Assembly: GCA_016795375.1 (NCBI GenBank) | Contig: JAEUHJ010000090.1 | Coordinates: forward strand, 1-57,154 | DNA: 57,154 bases | From: Verrucomicrobiaceae bacterium | Lineage (GTDB): Bacteria > Verrucomicrobiota > Verrucomicrobiia > Verrucomicrobiales > Verrucomicrobiaceae | Reading direction: 5' to 3' | Shown here: positions 1 to 8,210 of the stretch, piece by piece | How the letters are laid out: each line of letters begins with the position of its first letter | How positions within the stretch are numbered: position 1 is the first letter of the stretch | Notes under the pieces: model-generated | Told to the model about the DNA's origin: nothing | What the model saw: only the letters and a program-made list of their open reading frames with translations | Databases searched by the model: none | Translations under genes and position numbers: made by a program

Positions 1-3000
1 TCCGCATGCAGAGCGAGGCGATGGCGAGACCGCCGACCAGCAATCCCAGCGTGGCAAATGGCGCGGCCGAGGTGCGGTCGGTGATCGGCATGAACTTCAC
101 CAGCAGCACGCTGAAAAGCACCGGCGACCATGCGATGAGGCCGCGGCCCAGCATGCGCAAACGTGAAGCCTCCTCACCGGTCTGCGTGACCACCGCGATG
201 CCCAGGATGCGAAACAACGGCCCGCGGCGGAAGATCAACGCGCAGGCGAGGCTCAGCACGGCAATCATTGTCAGTACCGCGAAGATCATGATCACGGCGA
301 TCGCTCCCATCATGCCTCCAAACGGGCTGAGCTTCTCATCGGAGTACTTGTCGGCGGCGTCCAGCGCGCGAACCAGCGACTTCACCGTGGCTTCCGCCTG
401 TTTCAATTCGTCCGCCCCCACGTCTGGATGCGCGGCGACGATGCGCTCCACCTTGGCCCGGACTTCGGGCTGGATGACCAGCTTGTAGATTGGCGACGAC
501 CACAGTTTCGGGTCACGAACGATGTATCCATAGCGGCCGGCGATCACGATCTCCAGCGCGGCCTTTTGCTCCTCGATGCTTTTTCCGGATGCGCCGCGCG
601 GGTTGTGTCCACGCTCCAGGGTCCGGTACTCCAGCATGGACGAGAGGAACGGCGTGAACTCCGGGTTGGTCTTCTGCCAGCTCTGCAGCACGAAGGCTCC
701 CATGATGAAGAACGCGCCGAGTCCCAATGCGGGCAGGGCGTGGATCAGTACCGCCAAGGCACGCTTCCACCAAGGGACGACGGACAATTCTTGAAGCAGT
801 GGCTTGAGTCTTTCCGCAAAACTGGGGTCCGGTTCCGTTGTCGTGAGAGTGCGCAGGAGCCCATGTGCCTGGAGCGGCAGCGGTGCATGGACTGTGCGCG
901 TCGCCGCATCCTCCGCGCTCGCAACACGAGCTTCCAATGCGGAGATGGCGATTTGATTGAGGAAGACGGCAGATGTGGGAGAGAGAGCGCCGATTGCCGG
1001 GCTTTGTTCCTTCAATGGTGACGGCGCGGCGAAGTCCAACAGCTTGGCGCGTCCGTCTTTCGTGATCCACACACGATCGGGCGCGAGCACTTCGGGCAGC
1101 GCATCGCCGCGAGAGGATGCTGCCAGCTCGATGCTGAGATCATGCAGCCAATGACGCACCGAGGCCCACGGCTGGCGTTCCGTCAGCAAGTCACACAGGC
1201 ATTTTCCTTCCAGCGCCTCATACGCGTCCCACGCTTCGCTCACATTGCGTTCACCCTGCAGCCAGCGCAGACGGCCGGGACGGGCGATGTTGCGCAGTTT
1301 TACCGCCACGGGCGCCGAACCGGGCGGTGTTTTGCGAATCCACACCTTGCGCAGCAGACGTGTGTCATAGCCGAGCAGCAGACTTCCGCCGCCGTCGCTC
1401 GAAAGCGCCGCCAGCACATGATACGGACCGAGTTTGGGCATCTCCCCGGTCGTGATGATCGGTGTCTCCGGCTGTGCGAAGATCGCACGCTGCTGCTGCG
1501 TGGATTTTTGGATCACGCGTGTGTCGGTGAGCAGGTCATGCACTGCGGCGAAACCATTCGCACGACGTGAGGTGACAAACATCGCCAGCAGATAGGCCAC
1601 GCCGATCCCCAGATAGACGAACGACCACATCTGTGTCGTGTGAGACGTCGGGTCGTAGTCGTTGAAGTAGTCGTTGAAGTAGTCGTTGAAGTAGTCGTTG
1701 AAGTAGTCGTTGAAGAAAAAGATGCTGAGCAGACCGGGCCAGCTCAAGATGAACTGCCGGGCCATCGCACGCGAGACGCCCGGCGTGCCGCGGTTCACGC
1801 GTGCCACACGCAGGCCCAGCAGCGCCTTGCCGGCAGATGCGCCCCATACGCCTTCGAGAACGCCCCAGTAACCCAGCTTGAACACAAAGATCGCGAACGA
1901 GGTCCACCGCAGCGTGCCACCCTGCAAGCGTGACTCACCCATCATGGAGAGATCGCCATGCTGCAGCATGTGCCAGGCTGCCATGAGGAGCCAGCCTGCG
2001 ATGGCGAGGACAACCATGTCCACGATCACCGCCACGAAACGCATGCCCAGCGCCGCCGGTGCGGGAGCGGTGGAACTGAACGGCATCAACGCCAGTCGCA
2101 GCTCCGCGTAGCTGCCAAAACGCTCGGTCGCCTGCTTGCTCAGGCAGCGCAGCACCACGCGCGCGAGATCCGGCGGCACTTCAGCGCGGAATTGCGTCGG
2201 TGATGGTGGCGCTTTCTCCAACGCGTTCGCGAGAAGCTGCACCATGTTCTTGCCCTCGAACGGCGTGCGGCCGGTGAGCAGATAAAACAGCGTCACGCCC
2301 ACCGAATACATGTCCGAGCGCACGTTCAGTTCCTCGCCGCGCAACTGCTCCGGCGAACAAAACGCCGGCGTGCCGAGAAACGTGCCGTCGATCGTGTGCA
2401 GCGAGTCGCCGCAGCCCTGTGTGGAGATGGAAAGGCCGAAATCGCCGACCTTCACGCTGCCGTCGATGTCGGTGAAGCAGTTCGCCGGCTTGATGTCGCG
2501 ATGCAGAATGCCAACCGCATGCGCAGCTTCGAGACCGGCGATGATTTGCAGCACCGCATCCACCGCCTCGCCAATCGGCAGTGCCCCCGTACGCTGAATG
2601 CGATCCTGCAACGTGCCGCCCGCGATGAGTTCCATCGCGATGGCTGGTGTGCCCTCGATCTCCTCCGTGCCGAAGACATAAACGCTGTTCGGATGGTTGA
2701 TCGACGCTGCCAGCCGTCCCTCACGCAGGAATCGTGCGCGTGCCTCCGGCGAATCAAGTTGATGGCTCAACACCTTCAACGCCACGCGCCGTCCGCTTTC
2801 CAGATGCTCCGCCGCATACACCGCGCCCATGCCACCGCGGCCCAGTTCATGCTCGATGCGGTAGCCGCCAAACGTTTCGCCGACATTCGGCAGCGCACGC
2901 GCCTTCGGCTTCTCGACGATCATCGTCGCGCCCGGGTCAGACTCCGACGGCAACGCTCCGCTCATCAGGCAGGCGGGGCAAAGCGCGTCAGGAGCATCGG

Positions 3001-3046
3001 CCGGCAAAGTCGCGCCGCATTTCGGGCAGGTGTTGGGAGTGTTCAT
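1..3046 (-). CDS. Ser/Thr protein kinase with RDD membrane domain and degenerate second kinase domain (partial)
   Basis: The frame is open from an ATG at 3046 leftward past position 1, so the C-terminus (after about 1015 residues) is missing. It starts with a CxxC...CxxC zinc ribbon (CPKCG, then CPACL). A complete Hanks-type kinase domain follows: glycine loop GRGGMGAVY, VALK lysine, HRDIKPAN from H182 and DFG at D202. A hydrophobic region (about 330-500) ends in VHDLLTDTRV, typical of RDD membrane domains, and contains five FNDY repeats. From about 540 to 685 comes a second kinase-like stretch in which the HRDIKPAN position reads PEVLAPDR and DFG reads DFA; I infer a pseudokinase. More TM segments follow near the window edge. 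It is probably an inner-membrane sensor kinase. An ECF-type promoter motif lies 26 bp upstream. Kinase identity is near certain; the pseudokinase is inferred from alignment by eye. Confidence 0.93.
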   Translation of the reverse strand, partial: MNTPNTCPKCGATLPADAPDALCPACLMSGALPSESDPGATMIVEKPKARALPNVGETFGGYRIEHELGRGGMGAVYAAEHLESGRRVALKVLSHQLDSPEARARFLREGRLAASINHPNSVYVFGTEEIEGTPAIAMELIAGGTLQDRIQRTGALPIGEAVDAVLQIIAGLEAAHAVGILHRDIKPANCFTDIDGSVKVGDFGLSISTQGCGDSLHTIDGTFLGTPAFCSPEQLRGEELNVRSDMYSVGVTLFYLLTGRTPFEGKNMVQLLANALEKAPPSPTQFRAEVPPDLARVVLRCLSKQATERFGSYAELRLALMPFSSTAPAPAALGMRFVAVIVDMVVLAIAGWLLMAAWHMLQHGDLSMMGESRLQGGTLRWTSFAIFVFKLGYWGVLEGVWGASAGKALLGLRVARVNRGTPGVSRAMARQFILSWPGLLSIFFFNDYFNDYFNDYFNDYFNDYDPTSHTTQMWSFVYLGIGVAYLLAMFVTSRRANGFAAVHDLLTDTRVIQKSTQQQRAIFAQPETPIITTGEMPKLGPYHVLAALSSDGGGSLLLGYDTRLLRKVWIRKTPPGSAPVAVKLRNIARPGRLRWLQGERNVSEAWDAYEALEGKCLCDLLTERQPWASVRHWLHDLSIELAASSRGDALPEVLAPDRVWITKDGRAKLLDFAAPSPLKEQSPAIGALSPTSAVFLNQIAISALEARVASAEDAATRTVHAPLPLQAHGLLRTLTTTEPDPSFAERLKPLLQELSVVPWWKRALAVLIHALPALGLGAFFIMGAFVLQSWQKTNPEFTPFLSSMLEYRTLERGHNPRGASGKSIEEQKAALEIVIAGRYGYIVRDPKLWSSPIYKLVIQPEVRAKVERIVAAHPDVGADELKQAEATVKSLVRALDAADKYSDEKLSPFGGMMGAIAVIMIFAVLTMIAVLSLACALIFRRGPLFRILGIAVVTQTGEEASRLRMLGRGLIAWSPVLFSVLLVKFMPITDRTSAAPFATLGLLVGGLAIASLCMR
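1655..1714 (-). repeat. 12-bp tandem repeat, five units, encoding FNDY x5
   Basis: Five perfect head-to-tail copies of GTAGTCGTTGAA (plus strand) lie in frame inside the kinase gene. On the coding strand they give (Phe-Asn-Asp-Tyr)5, directly after the hydrophobic run LLSIFF in the RDD region. The unit is a multiple of 3, so copy-number change would lengthen or shorten the loop without shifting the frame. Confidence 0.95.
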
Positions 3047-3072
3047 GGTGTCGAGAAGTTGGTTTCCATGAG

Positions 3073-3102
3073 TTCCTGAAAGGGAGGCGGCGGGAGGTTA
3101 CA
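3073..3102 (-). promoter_or_regulatory. ECF-type promoter-like motif upstream of the RDD kinase
   Basis: On the minus strand TGTAACC (3102-3096) and TCAGGAA (3079-3073) are separated by exactly 16 bp, and the second element ends 26 bp before the ATG at 3046. The same pair with the same spacing stands before the 83-aa gene and the kinase at 3898-6681. A GTAACC-like upstream element is compatible with an ECF -35 box with its AAC core. That this is the promoter of the sigma factor at 6744-7475 is an inference. Confidence 0.6.
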
Positions 3103-3126
3103 GAGAAAGTCCTCACCACTGCACTT

Positions 3127-3378
3127 TCATGGATTCGAGGGTGGATTGCGCGGTTCAGCTCCTTCTTCGGCAAGGGCGGCAGCCTGTCGGGCCTTCGACC
3201 TGCCGAGGACTAGAAACACGGCGCACAAGCCCAGGCACAGCGCCACGCGCGATCCACCGCCGTAGATGGCGGCAATCAACCCGCCAAGCGCCCACGCACA
3301 GCCGGCGATTCGATACAGCCTGGCTGCGCGCTTCAGTGACGTGATTCGATTTGATGAGGATGCAGCTTGATCGGACAT
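3127..3378 (-). CDS. Small two-TM membrane protein
   Basis: This is an 83-residue protein with two hydrophobic segments (about 23-42 and 45-60) around a short GGGSRV turn, a basic N-terminus and an acidic, Pro-rich tail. I do not recognise a family. It is supported as a real gene by its own copy of the ECF-like motif 32 bp upstream of the ATG at 3378, and by its place between two kinase genes that carry the same motif. It ends 81 bp before the RDD kinase start. It may be an accessory of that kinase, which is inference from position only. Confidence 0.7.
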   Translation of the reverse strand: MSDQAASSSNRITSLKRAARLYRIAGCAWALGGLIAAIYGGGSRVALCLGLCAVFLVLGRSKARQAAALAEEGAEPRNPPSNP

Positions 3379-3410
3379 GGTTTTGAGAGAGGGATGATGG
3401 TTTCCATGAG

Positions 3411-3440
3411 TTCCTGAAAGGGCGGCGGCGGGAGGTTACA
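3411..3440 (-). promoter_or_regulatory. ECF-type promoter-like motif upstream of the 83-aa membrane gene
   Basis: TGTAACC (3440-3434) and TCAGGAA (3417-3411) lie on the minus strand with a 16-bp spacer. The surrounding stretch of about 45 bp is almost identical to that upstream of the RDD kinase (3062-3107), so the two promoter regions look duplicated. Confidence 0.6.
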
Positions 3441-3526
3441 GGAAAAACTCACCTTCGCACAAGGGAGCGAAAATACGGCTCAATTCTACCGCCGCAGGCA
3501 CCCGGCGGCCACGCCACCAAGGCCGT

Positions 3527-3878
3527 TCAGGGCAGCGTGGGAGCCATCAATAGCAACAGGAAGGACACGGCCGTGCCATCCTCGCCCGTTTTGAGCCAAA
3601 GCCAGGGCCGCTGATGTTTGGGCGGGCCGGACGCCTGTGGCACGACCTCATTCCGGCGGCTCCAACCCACGACCACGTCGATGCACAGGCCCAGCACCAT
3701 TCCCGCCGGCCCGGTGAAGAAAAATACCGAGCATCGGACCTTGATTCGACTGCGGCGCAAAGATCATCGGCCCGAAAAAACCGCCCGCGAAGCCGATGAG
3801 GCCGAGCAGGCAGCCGCTTTTCGCCGCGCTGACGGCGACGCGTGTTCCAGTGCTGGGTTTGGGAGGTTCGGGAGTCAT
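3527..3878 (-). pseudogene. Small membrane protein gene with a +1 frameshift
   Basis: Reading from the ATG at 3878, the frame gives MTPEPPKPSTGTR..., a hydrophobic segment, then GFFGPMIFAPQSNQGPMLGIF. The sensible continuation FTGPAGMVLGLCIDVVVGW... lies in the other frame and ends at 3527. The switch falls at a run of five T on the coding strand (3720-3724); four T would restore one 116-residue protein with two TM segments. Either it is a true inactivating insertion, a sequence error or a slippage site. It starts 20 bp after the kinase stop, so it was probably the last gene of a sigma-kinase operon. Family unknown. Confidence 0.7.
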
Positions 3879-3897
3879 GGCCGCGTTGCAGAAATGG

Positions 3898-6681
3898 TCA
3901 TTTGAGAGCTTTGACGACTTCCTCCAGCGCCTTGAGCACATCCTCGGGTGTCGCCTCCTTCGTGATCGGTGTGCCCACGGATTTCAGGATCGCCTCGGCA
4001 TCCGCCCGTTTGGAGGGATTCGTCTTGAGCTTCTCGATCAAGGCGCGGCGGGTTTCGTCATCGGGGAGCTTCGTGTCGATCTCGAATCCGGCGGCGATCC
4101 TGCCCAGCGGTGTCTCCGGCAGGGCATCAGGCTCCGTGGAGGTGGACGACAGGCCGCTCACGCGCCGGTGAAACAGCGGCACGAGATCGATGCGCGCTTT
4201 GAGCCGCAGCTCGACTTCGCCGCCGGGAGGCTGCTGCGTGAAGTCGCTGCCGGAGAATTCGCGGCCCGCGCGGATGACCATGAGCGACACCGTCTCGCCC
4301 GGCTTCGGCTGCCAGCGTTCGGGGCCGCGATCCATGATCACTCCCGCTTTGCCATCGAAGGGATTGTCAATCCAGCCGCCGGGTGTGAAACGGCCTTTGC
4401 CAGAGTCGAATTTGAAGTCCCAGCGCCACCTGCCCTTGCTGTCGGGGCTGATGCGGCTGCCGTTCATGAGGCTGAACTCCACATGGCCATCGAATGCCTC
4501 GCCGGTTTCATGCTGCTCGGCGAAGGAGACTTGATCCTTCAGACCGGGCAGCACCACCGGCTTGCCCTCCCGTGTCGTCTCCAGCCAGACCGCCACGCGG
4601 TGATCCGGCGGCGCGCTGATCTTGTAACGACAGAGGTAGTGATCCGTCTCCCGCGTCTCGGTTTTCTCCGCGACGATGAGCGGGGCGCTGCTGGTGATTG
4701 GCTGGAGGACCTTCTGCGGATCTTTCGCCGTGCGGATCACGCACGCGATCAGCAGCAGGCCGCCCCAGATGCCGACCTGCTTCCACCAGTCGCGCCACCA
4801 CGCCGGATCACGCGGCACCTTGGCATCATCCTCACGTCCCACCCGCCACAGAGCGCCAAAGGTGATGCCTGCCACGACCAGGGCGAAGAATGACCAGGAG
4901 AAGGGCTGGAGATGGTGGTGAAAGCCCTTCGAGGTGCCTTCATAGACAAACCACGGATCGAATGCGCCCACATACGCGTTCGAGTTCCGTCCGCCTGCGG
5001 TCATGACAGACGACCCGCGGAAGTCGATGCCGAAAATGAATGCCGTGAAAAAGAGCAACGCGAGACCGGTGGTCAGCAGATGACGCTTGCGCGGTTTCTT
5101 CACGACATCGGACGGGGCTGCGGGTGTTTCGTGCGTGCTGTGAACCGTGGCAGCCCGGCCCGCCATCTTCCGCCACAGCGACCGCACGATAAAAAAGTCC
5201 GCGATGAGCGGCAGCATCGCCAGCAGGCCCATCTCGAGCGCACCAAGGCCGGCGTTCACGCCCGCCAGCTTCATGATCGTGAGAATGAGCAATCCCAGCG
5301 CCACCGCCATCGCGCCATGCAGCAGCAGCATGGGGAAGAACACTGTGTCCGCGAAAGCCAGCGGCAGGCCGTGAAGCTTGCCACCGGATTTCTTGATGTT
5401 GCTCATCGAGATCGCGCCGAGGATCGTCGTGCCGATGGGCGCGCCCGCGCCGATGCAGAGCAGCACGCCCATGAAGATGGTGAAGGCAAGCGGCGGCGGC
5501 TCATAGATGAGGCTCGAAGGCTTCCCCTGCGAAAATGCGACTGTCTTTGTCAAAAGCACCGACGGGATCACCGCGATGAGGCCGAACAGCCCCCAGATCG
5601 CGCCGATGAGCGCCATGCGGCTGAGGCGCGGCTGCGCGACGTATTCTGCTGCAACCGCAGGCAGCGGCGCGGCAGCAGCTGGCGGCGTGTTAGCTGTCGC
5701 AGAGCCAGCCACGCTCTGCACATCCGATTTGATCTCGCTCGCATGCTGATAGCGGCGCGCAGGTTCCTTCTCCAGTGAGCGCAGTACGATGTCATCGAGT
5801 TTCACATCGACATCCACCTTCTTCGACGGCGGATCGAAGCGGCCCATCGGCAGCTCGCCGGTGAGCATTTCGTAAAACACAACGCCGAGGCTGTAGATGT
5901 CCGCGCGGTGGTCCACCGTCTCCGGCTTCTCCACCTGCTCCGGCGCCATGTAACGCGGCGTGCCGAGATGCATGCCGGTGCGCGTGAGCGTGTGATCGTG
6001 CGCGTCGCCGCCGGTGAGCTTCGCCAGGCCGAAGTCGGCAATTTTGACGCGGCCCTTCTTGTCCACGAGCACGTTCTCCGGCTTGATGTCGCGATGCACC
6101 ACGCCCTCGTCATGCGCGTATTGCAGCGCGTCGCAGAAGGCCGGGATCAGCGCCAGCGCCGCCTCGGGCCTCATCTCGCCGCTTTGCATCATCGCACGCA
6201 GGTTCGCGCCATCGACGAACTCCATCAGGAAGTAATAAAGGTGGGGCGGACTGTCCTCAGTCCGCCGCGGGCCTACCATGCCGAAATCGAACACGCTGAC
6301 GATGTTCGGGTGGTTCAGCTTCGCGAGCGCCTGCGCCTCCCTTTGAAACCGCTCCGCAAAGTGCGGATCGGCCGCCGCGTCGCCCGCGATGATCTTCAGC
6401 GCGACGAAGCGGTTCAGTTTCGGCTGCCGTGCCTTGTAAACCGCTCCCATGCCGCCGCGCCCGAGCAGCTCGATGATCTCAAGCTGCGGAAACAGCGGCG
6501 CGAGTTCCTCCGGCGCGGGCGCGACCGGCCCGTGCGGCGGTGTACGCATTTGCGAAGGCGTCAGCTTGATCGTGGCATCCGTCGGCAGCGCGCCCGCCAT
6601 CAGGCAGGCCGGGCACAGGCCCTCCGGCGCATCAGGAGCGAGGGTGGAGCCGCATTTCGGGCAGGTTTGTGGGGCGTTCAT
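3898..6681 (-). CDS. Zinc-ribbon Ser/Thr protein kinase with multi-TM region and C-terminal sensor-like domain
   Basis: This 927-residue protein opens with a CPKCG/CPACL zinc ribbon (about 7-26). A full kinase domain (about 68-330) follows: GRGGMGAVYKA, VALKII, H196-R-D-IKPENVL, D216-FG, GTPRYMAPEQ. Six or seven hydrophobic segments fill about 355-650. The remaining 270 residues are soluble, contain FTPGGWIDNPFDG, and end in an alpha-helical tail; this part may be the ligand-sensing domain, but I do not recognise it. The gene lies 62 bp after the ECF sigma gene in the same direction, with its own ECF-like motif in between. An insertion between the two N-lobe strands (GMVGPRRTEDSPPHLYY) is encoded by a palindromic repeat element. 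Confidence 0.93.
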   Translation of the reverse strand: MNAPQTCPKCGSTLAPDAPEGLCPACLMAGALPTDATIKLTPSQMRTPPHGPVAPAPEELAPLFPQLEIIELLGRGGMGAVYKARQPKLNRFVALKIIAGDAAADPHFAERFQREAQALAKLNHPNIVSVFDFGMVGPRRTEDSPPHLYYFLMEFVDGANLRAMMQSGEMRPEAALALIPAFCDALQYAHDEGVVHRDIKPENVLVDKKGRVKIADFGLAKLTGGDAHDHTLTRTGMHLGTPRYMAPEQVEKPETVDHRADIYSLGVVFYEMLTGELPMGRFDPPSKKVDVDVKLDDIVLRSLEKEPARRYQHASEIKSDVQSVAGSATANTPPAAAAPLPAVAAEYVAQPRLSRMALIGAIWGLFGLIAVIPSVLLTKTVAFSQGKPSSLIYEPPPLAFTIFMGVLLCIGAGAPIGTTILGAISMSNIKKSGGKLHGLPLAFADTVFFPMLLLHGAMAVALGLLILTIMKLAGVNAGLGALEMGLLAMLPLIADFFIVRSLWRKMAGRAATVHSTHETPAAPSDVVKKPRKRHLLTTGLALLFFTAFIFGIDFRGSSVMTAGGRNSNAYVGAFDPWFVYEGTSKGFHHHLQPFSWSFFALVVAGITFGALWRVGREDDAKVPRDPAWWRDWWKQVGIWGGLLLIACVIRTAKDPQKVLQPITSSAPLIVAEKTETRETDHYLCRYKISAPPDHRVAVWLETTREGKPVVLPGLKDQVSFAEQHETGEAFDGHVEFSLMNGSRISPDSKGRWRWDFKFDSGKGRFTPGGWIDNPFDGKAGVIMDRGPERWQPKPGETVSLMVIRAGREFSGSDFTQQPPGGEVELRLKARIDLVPLFHRRVSGLSSTSTEPDALPETPLGRIAAGFEIDTKLPDDETRRALIEKLKTNPSKRADAEAILKSVGTPITKEATPEDVLKALEEVVKALK
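6245..6266. repeat. Palindromic REP-like hairpin inside the kinase CDS
   Basis: GGCGGACTG-TCCT-CAGTCCGCC is a perfect 9-bp stem with a 4-base loop. It encodes part of GPRRTEDSPPHL in the N-lobe of the kinase at 3898-6681, where kinases normally run straight from VFDFG into the YFLMEF strand. The GCGGAC core recurs in hairpins at 8183, 23899 and 23956. Confidence 0.75.
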
Positions 6682-6706
6682 GGCGGGGATTCGTCGTGTT
6701 CACTCC

Positions 6707-6736
6707 TTCCTGAAAGAAAAAGGGCGGCAGGTTACG
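6707..6736 (-). promoter_or_regulatory. ECF-type promoter-like motif between the sigma and kinase genes
   Basis: CGTAACC (6736-6730) and TCAGGAA (6713-6707) lie on the minus strand with a 16-bp spacer, ending 25 bp before the kinase ATG at 6681. The spacer sequence differs from the two leftward copies (pyrimidine-rich, CCGCCCTTTTTCTT) while the two boxes are kept. That argues for function and not a recent copy. Confidence 0.6.
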
Positions 6737-6743
6737 GAAAATG

Positions 6744-7475
6744 TCAGCTAGCACGCAAAACGGCCACCAGATGCCGCATCTCGTCCTCGACATCACCGGT
6801 GGAATCCACCGTCTCCGCGATCTCGGCACGCAAAACCTCGCGATAACGCTGTCGCAGCCGATGTACGGCCACTTTGAGCGCACCCTCGGACATGCCGAGT
6901 TTTTTGGCAATATCCTCACGCGATGCCTCCGCGCCGCTGAGCGTGCCTTTGAGCGCATCGAAGGTCGATTCGTCCTTTTTGGCCGCAAACTCGCCGCGCA
7001 GCCGTTTCATCGCCCGATCCAACAAATCGAGCGCCCAGCGGCGGTCGTAAAGCGTGTCCGCATCGGTTTCTGCGGCTGGTTCCAATGCGTAGCGCGCCTC
7101 CGGCTCCAGCGCGTCCCATTCCAAGAGTTGCTGGCCTCCGCCGCGCTTCTGAGCGTTCGCGCGATGGAAATCATTCGCCAGGAAGTGCTTCAGCGCGCCG
7201 AGCAGATACGACCGGAAACGCCCGCGCCTCGGATCAGCCGCAGTGGCATTTGTCTCCATCAGCGTGGCAAAAAACGCCTGCGTGAGATCCTGCGCGTCAT
7301 GCGGCGCATGGCCACGGCGACGCACAAAGGCGTAGAGCGGATACCAGTAGTCCCGGCACAGCTCCGACATCGCCTTGTGCGCCCGCGTCGCATCCCCGCC
7401 ATGCTGCGCCGCCAGCACCAGGCTCCACCGCGTGGTCTGAAACTCGCGCGCGCCGGGTGCGATGGAGTCGTTCAT
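6744..7475 (-). CDS. ECF-type RNA polymerase sigma factor
   Basis: This 243-residue sigma-70-family protein has the N-terminal signature FQTTRWSLV of the ECF group common in Verrucomicrobia, Planctomycetes and Acidobacteria. Region 2 covers about 35-105 (YWYPLYAFVRRRG, DAQDLTQAFFATL, GRFRSYLLGALKHFL). A linker follows, then region 4 (about 185-225: SREDIAKKLGMSEGALKVAVHRLRQRYREVL, with the recognition helix at GALKVAVHRLR). No anti-sigma gene is adjacent; kinase genes follow directly, and in such loci the kinase is thought to control the sigma. It probably drives the three GTAACC/TCAGGAA promoters nearby (inference). Its own upstream region lacks that motif. Confidence 0.95.
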   Translation of the reverse strand: MNDSIAPGAREFQTTRWSLVLAAQHGGDATRAHKAMSELCRDYWYPLYAFVRRRGHAPHDAQDLTQAFFATLMETNATAADPRRGRFRSYLLGALKHFLANDFHRANAQKRGGGQQLLEWDALEPEARYALEPAAETDADTLYDRRWALDLLDRAMKRLRGEFAAKKDESTFDALKGTLSGAEASREDIAKKLGMSEGALKVAVHRLRQRYREVLRAEIAETVDSTGDVEDEMRHLVAVLRAS

Positions 7476-7513
7476 GGCCCGCTTCTATCATGCCGCCCTC
7501 GAAAGCGCAATCC

Positions 7514-8119
7514 TCACGGCCCGACCTTCATGGTTCCGTTTTCTTCGATGACGAAACGGAAGCGGAAGGCCGGTTCGTGGCGTGAGTTGGTGTAAAACAC
7601 GTGCTTGCCGGAGAAAACAGCCTCATAGCTGCCCATGGTGACTTTATCGCTCTCCAGCTTCATCGTGGATTCGAGGTGCACATAGGTCTGGATGACACCG
7701 CCCTGCATCAGGAACCAGGCGATGGTTCGGGGAGTCAGTTTCCGGCCGTGTTCCTTGAGTTTGCCGATCACGGCGGTTTTTCCTTCACCCAGTGTGGTGA
7801 CGTTCACCATCGTGAGGTCGCCGAACACACGCTCGTCGAGCACGGCCTTCGATTTGTCGGCGGCGAACCACAGCAGCGGCTGGTCATCGAGACGGAATTT
7901 CTCCGCCGCCTTCACGGTGGTCATGGTTTGCGGATCGATTTTGACGGCAGGATAAACGGCCTGGAAATCATCCAGCGGTTTGCCGACGCGGCGCTGCTCC
8001 TCCAGCATCGAAGCATCACGGTCGAAGGTCATCGTGTCGGTCTTGCTCATGTCCGGGGTGGTTTGGGCGAACACCGCGGCTGCGAACAACAGCGTCGAAA
8101 GGCAGAGGTTCGTTTTCAT
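7514..8119 (-). CDS. Secreted protein of unknown function
   Basis: This is a 201-residue protein with a clear signal peptide (MKTNLCLSTLLFAAAVFA, probable cut after AFA-Q). I chose the ATG at 8119 over one five codons upstream because the signal peptide starts there. The mature part is mixed alpha/beta and ends in a basic, beta-rich segment (EPAFRFRFVIEENGTMKVGP). I do not recognise a family. It lies downstream of transketolase in the same direction, but a strong terminator hairpin separates them, so it is probably transcribed on its own. Confidence 0.75.
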   Translation of the reverse strand: MKTNLCLSTLLFAAAVFAQTTPDMSKTDTMTFDRDASMLEEQRRVGKPLDDFQAVYPAVKIDPQTMTTVKAAEKFRLDDQPLLWFAADKSKAVLDERVFGDLTMVNVTTLGEGKTAVIGKLKEHGRKLTPRTIAWFLMQGGVIQTYVHLESTMKLESDKVTMGSYEAVFSGKHVFYTNSRHEPAFRFRFVIEENGTMKVGP

Positions 8120-8135
8120 GACGCAGGATGTCATG

Positions 8136-8160
8136 AAAAAGGAGGCTGTCGCCAGCCTCC
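8136..8160 (-). terminator. Rho-independent terminator after transketolase
   Basis: On the minus strand GGAGGCTG-GCGA-CAGCCTCC is a perfect 8-bp stem with a 4-base loop followed by TTTTT, placed 50 bp after the transketolase stop. It also sits just upstream of the secreted-protein start at 8119. Confidence 0.75.
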
Positions 8161-8182
8161 TTTCGTGCGTTTTGATCCAATG

Positions 8183-8205
8183 GCGGACGATGGCATCCGC
8201 GCTCC
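8183..8205. repeat. REP-like element (GCGGAC family)
   Basis: GCGGACGATGGCATCCGC followed by GCTCC is a short imperfect hairpin directly after the transketolase stop. It matches the element at 23956-23978 at 22 of 23 bases, so the two belong to one dispersed family. Confidence 0.7.
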
Positions 8206-8210
8206 TTTCA

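Noticed and set aside
1640..1933. A plus-strand VVVEVVVE-repeat protein
   Set aside because: This is the complement of the FNDY repeats in the kinase gene, which has far stronger support.
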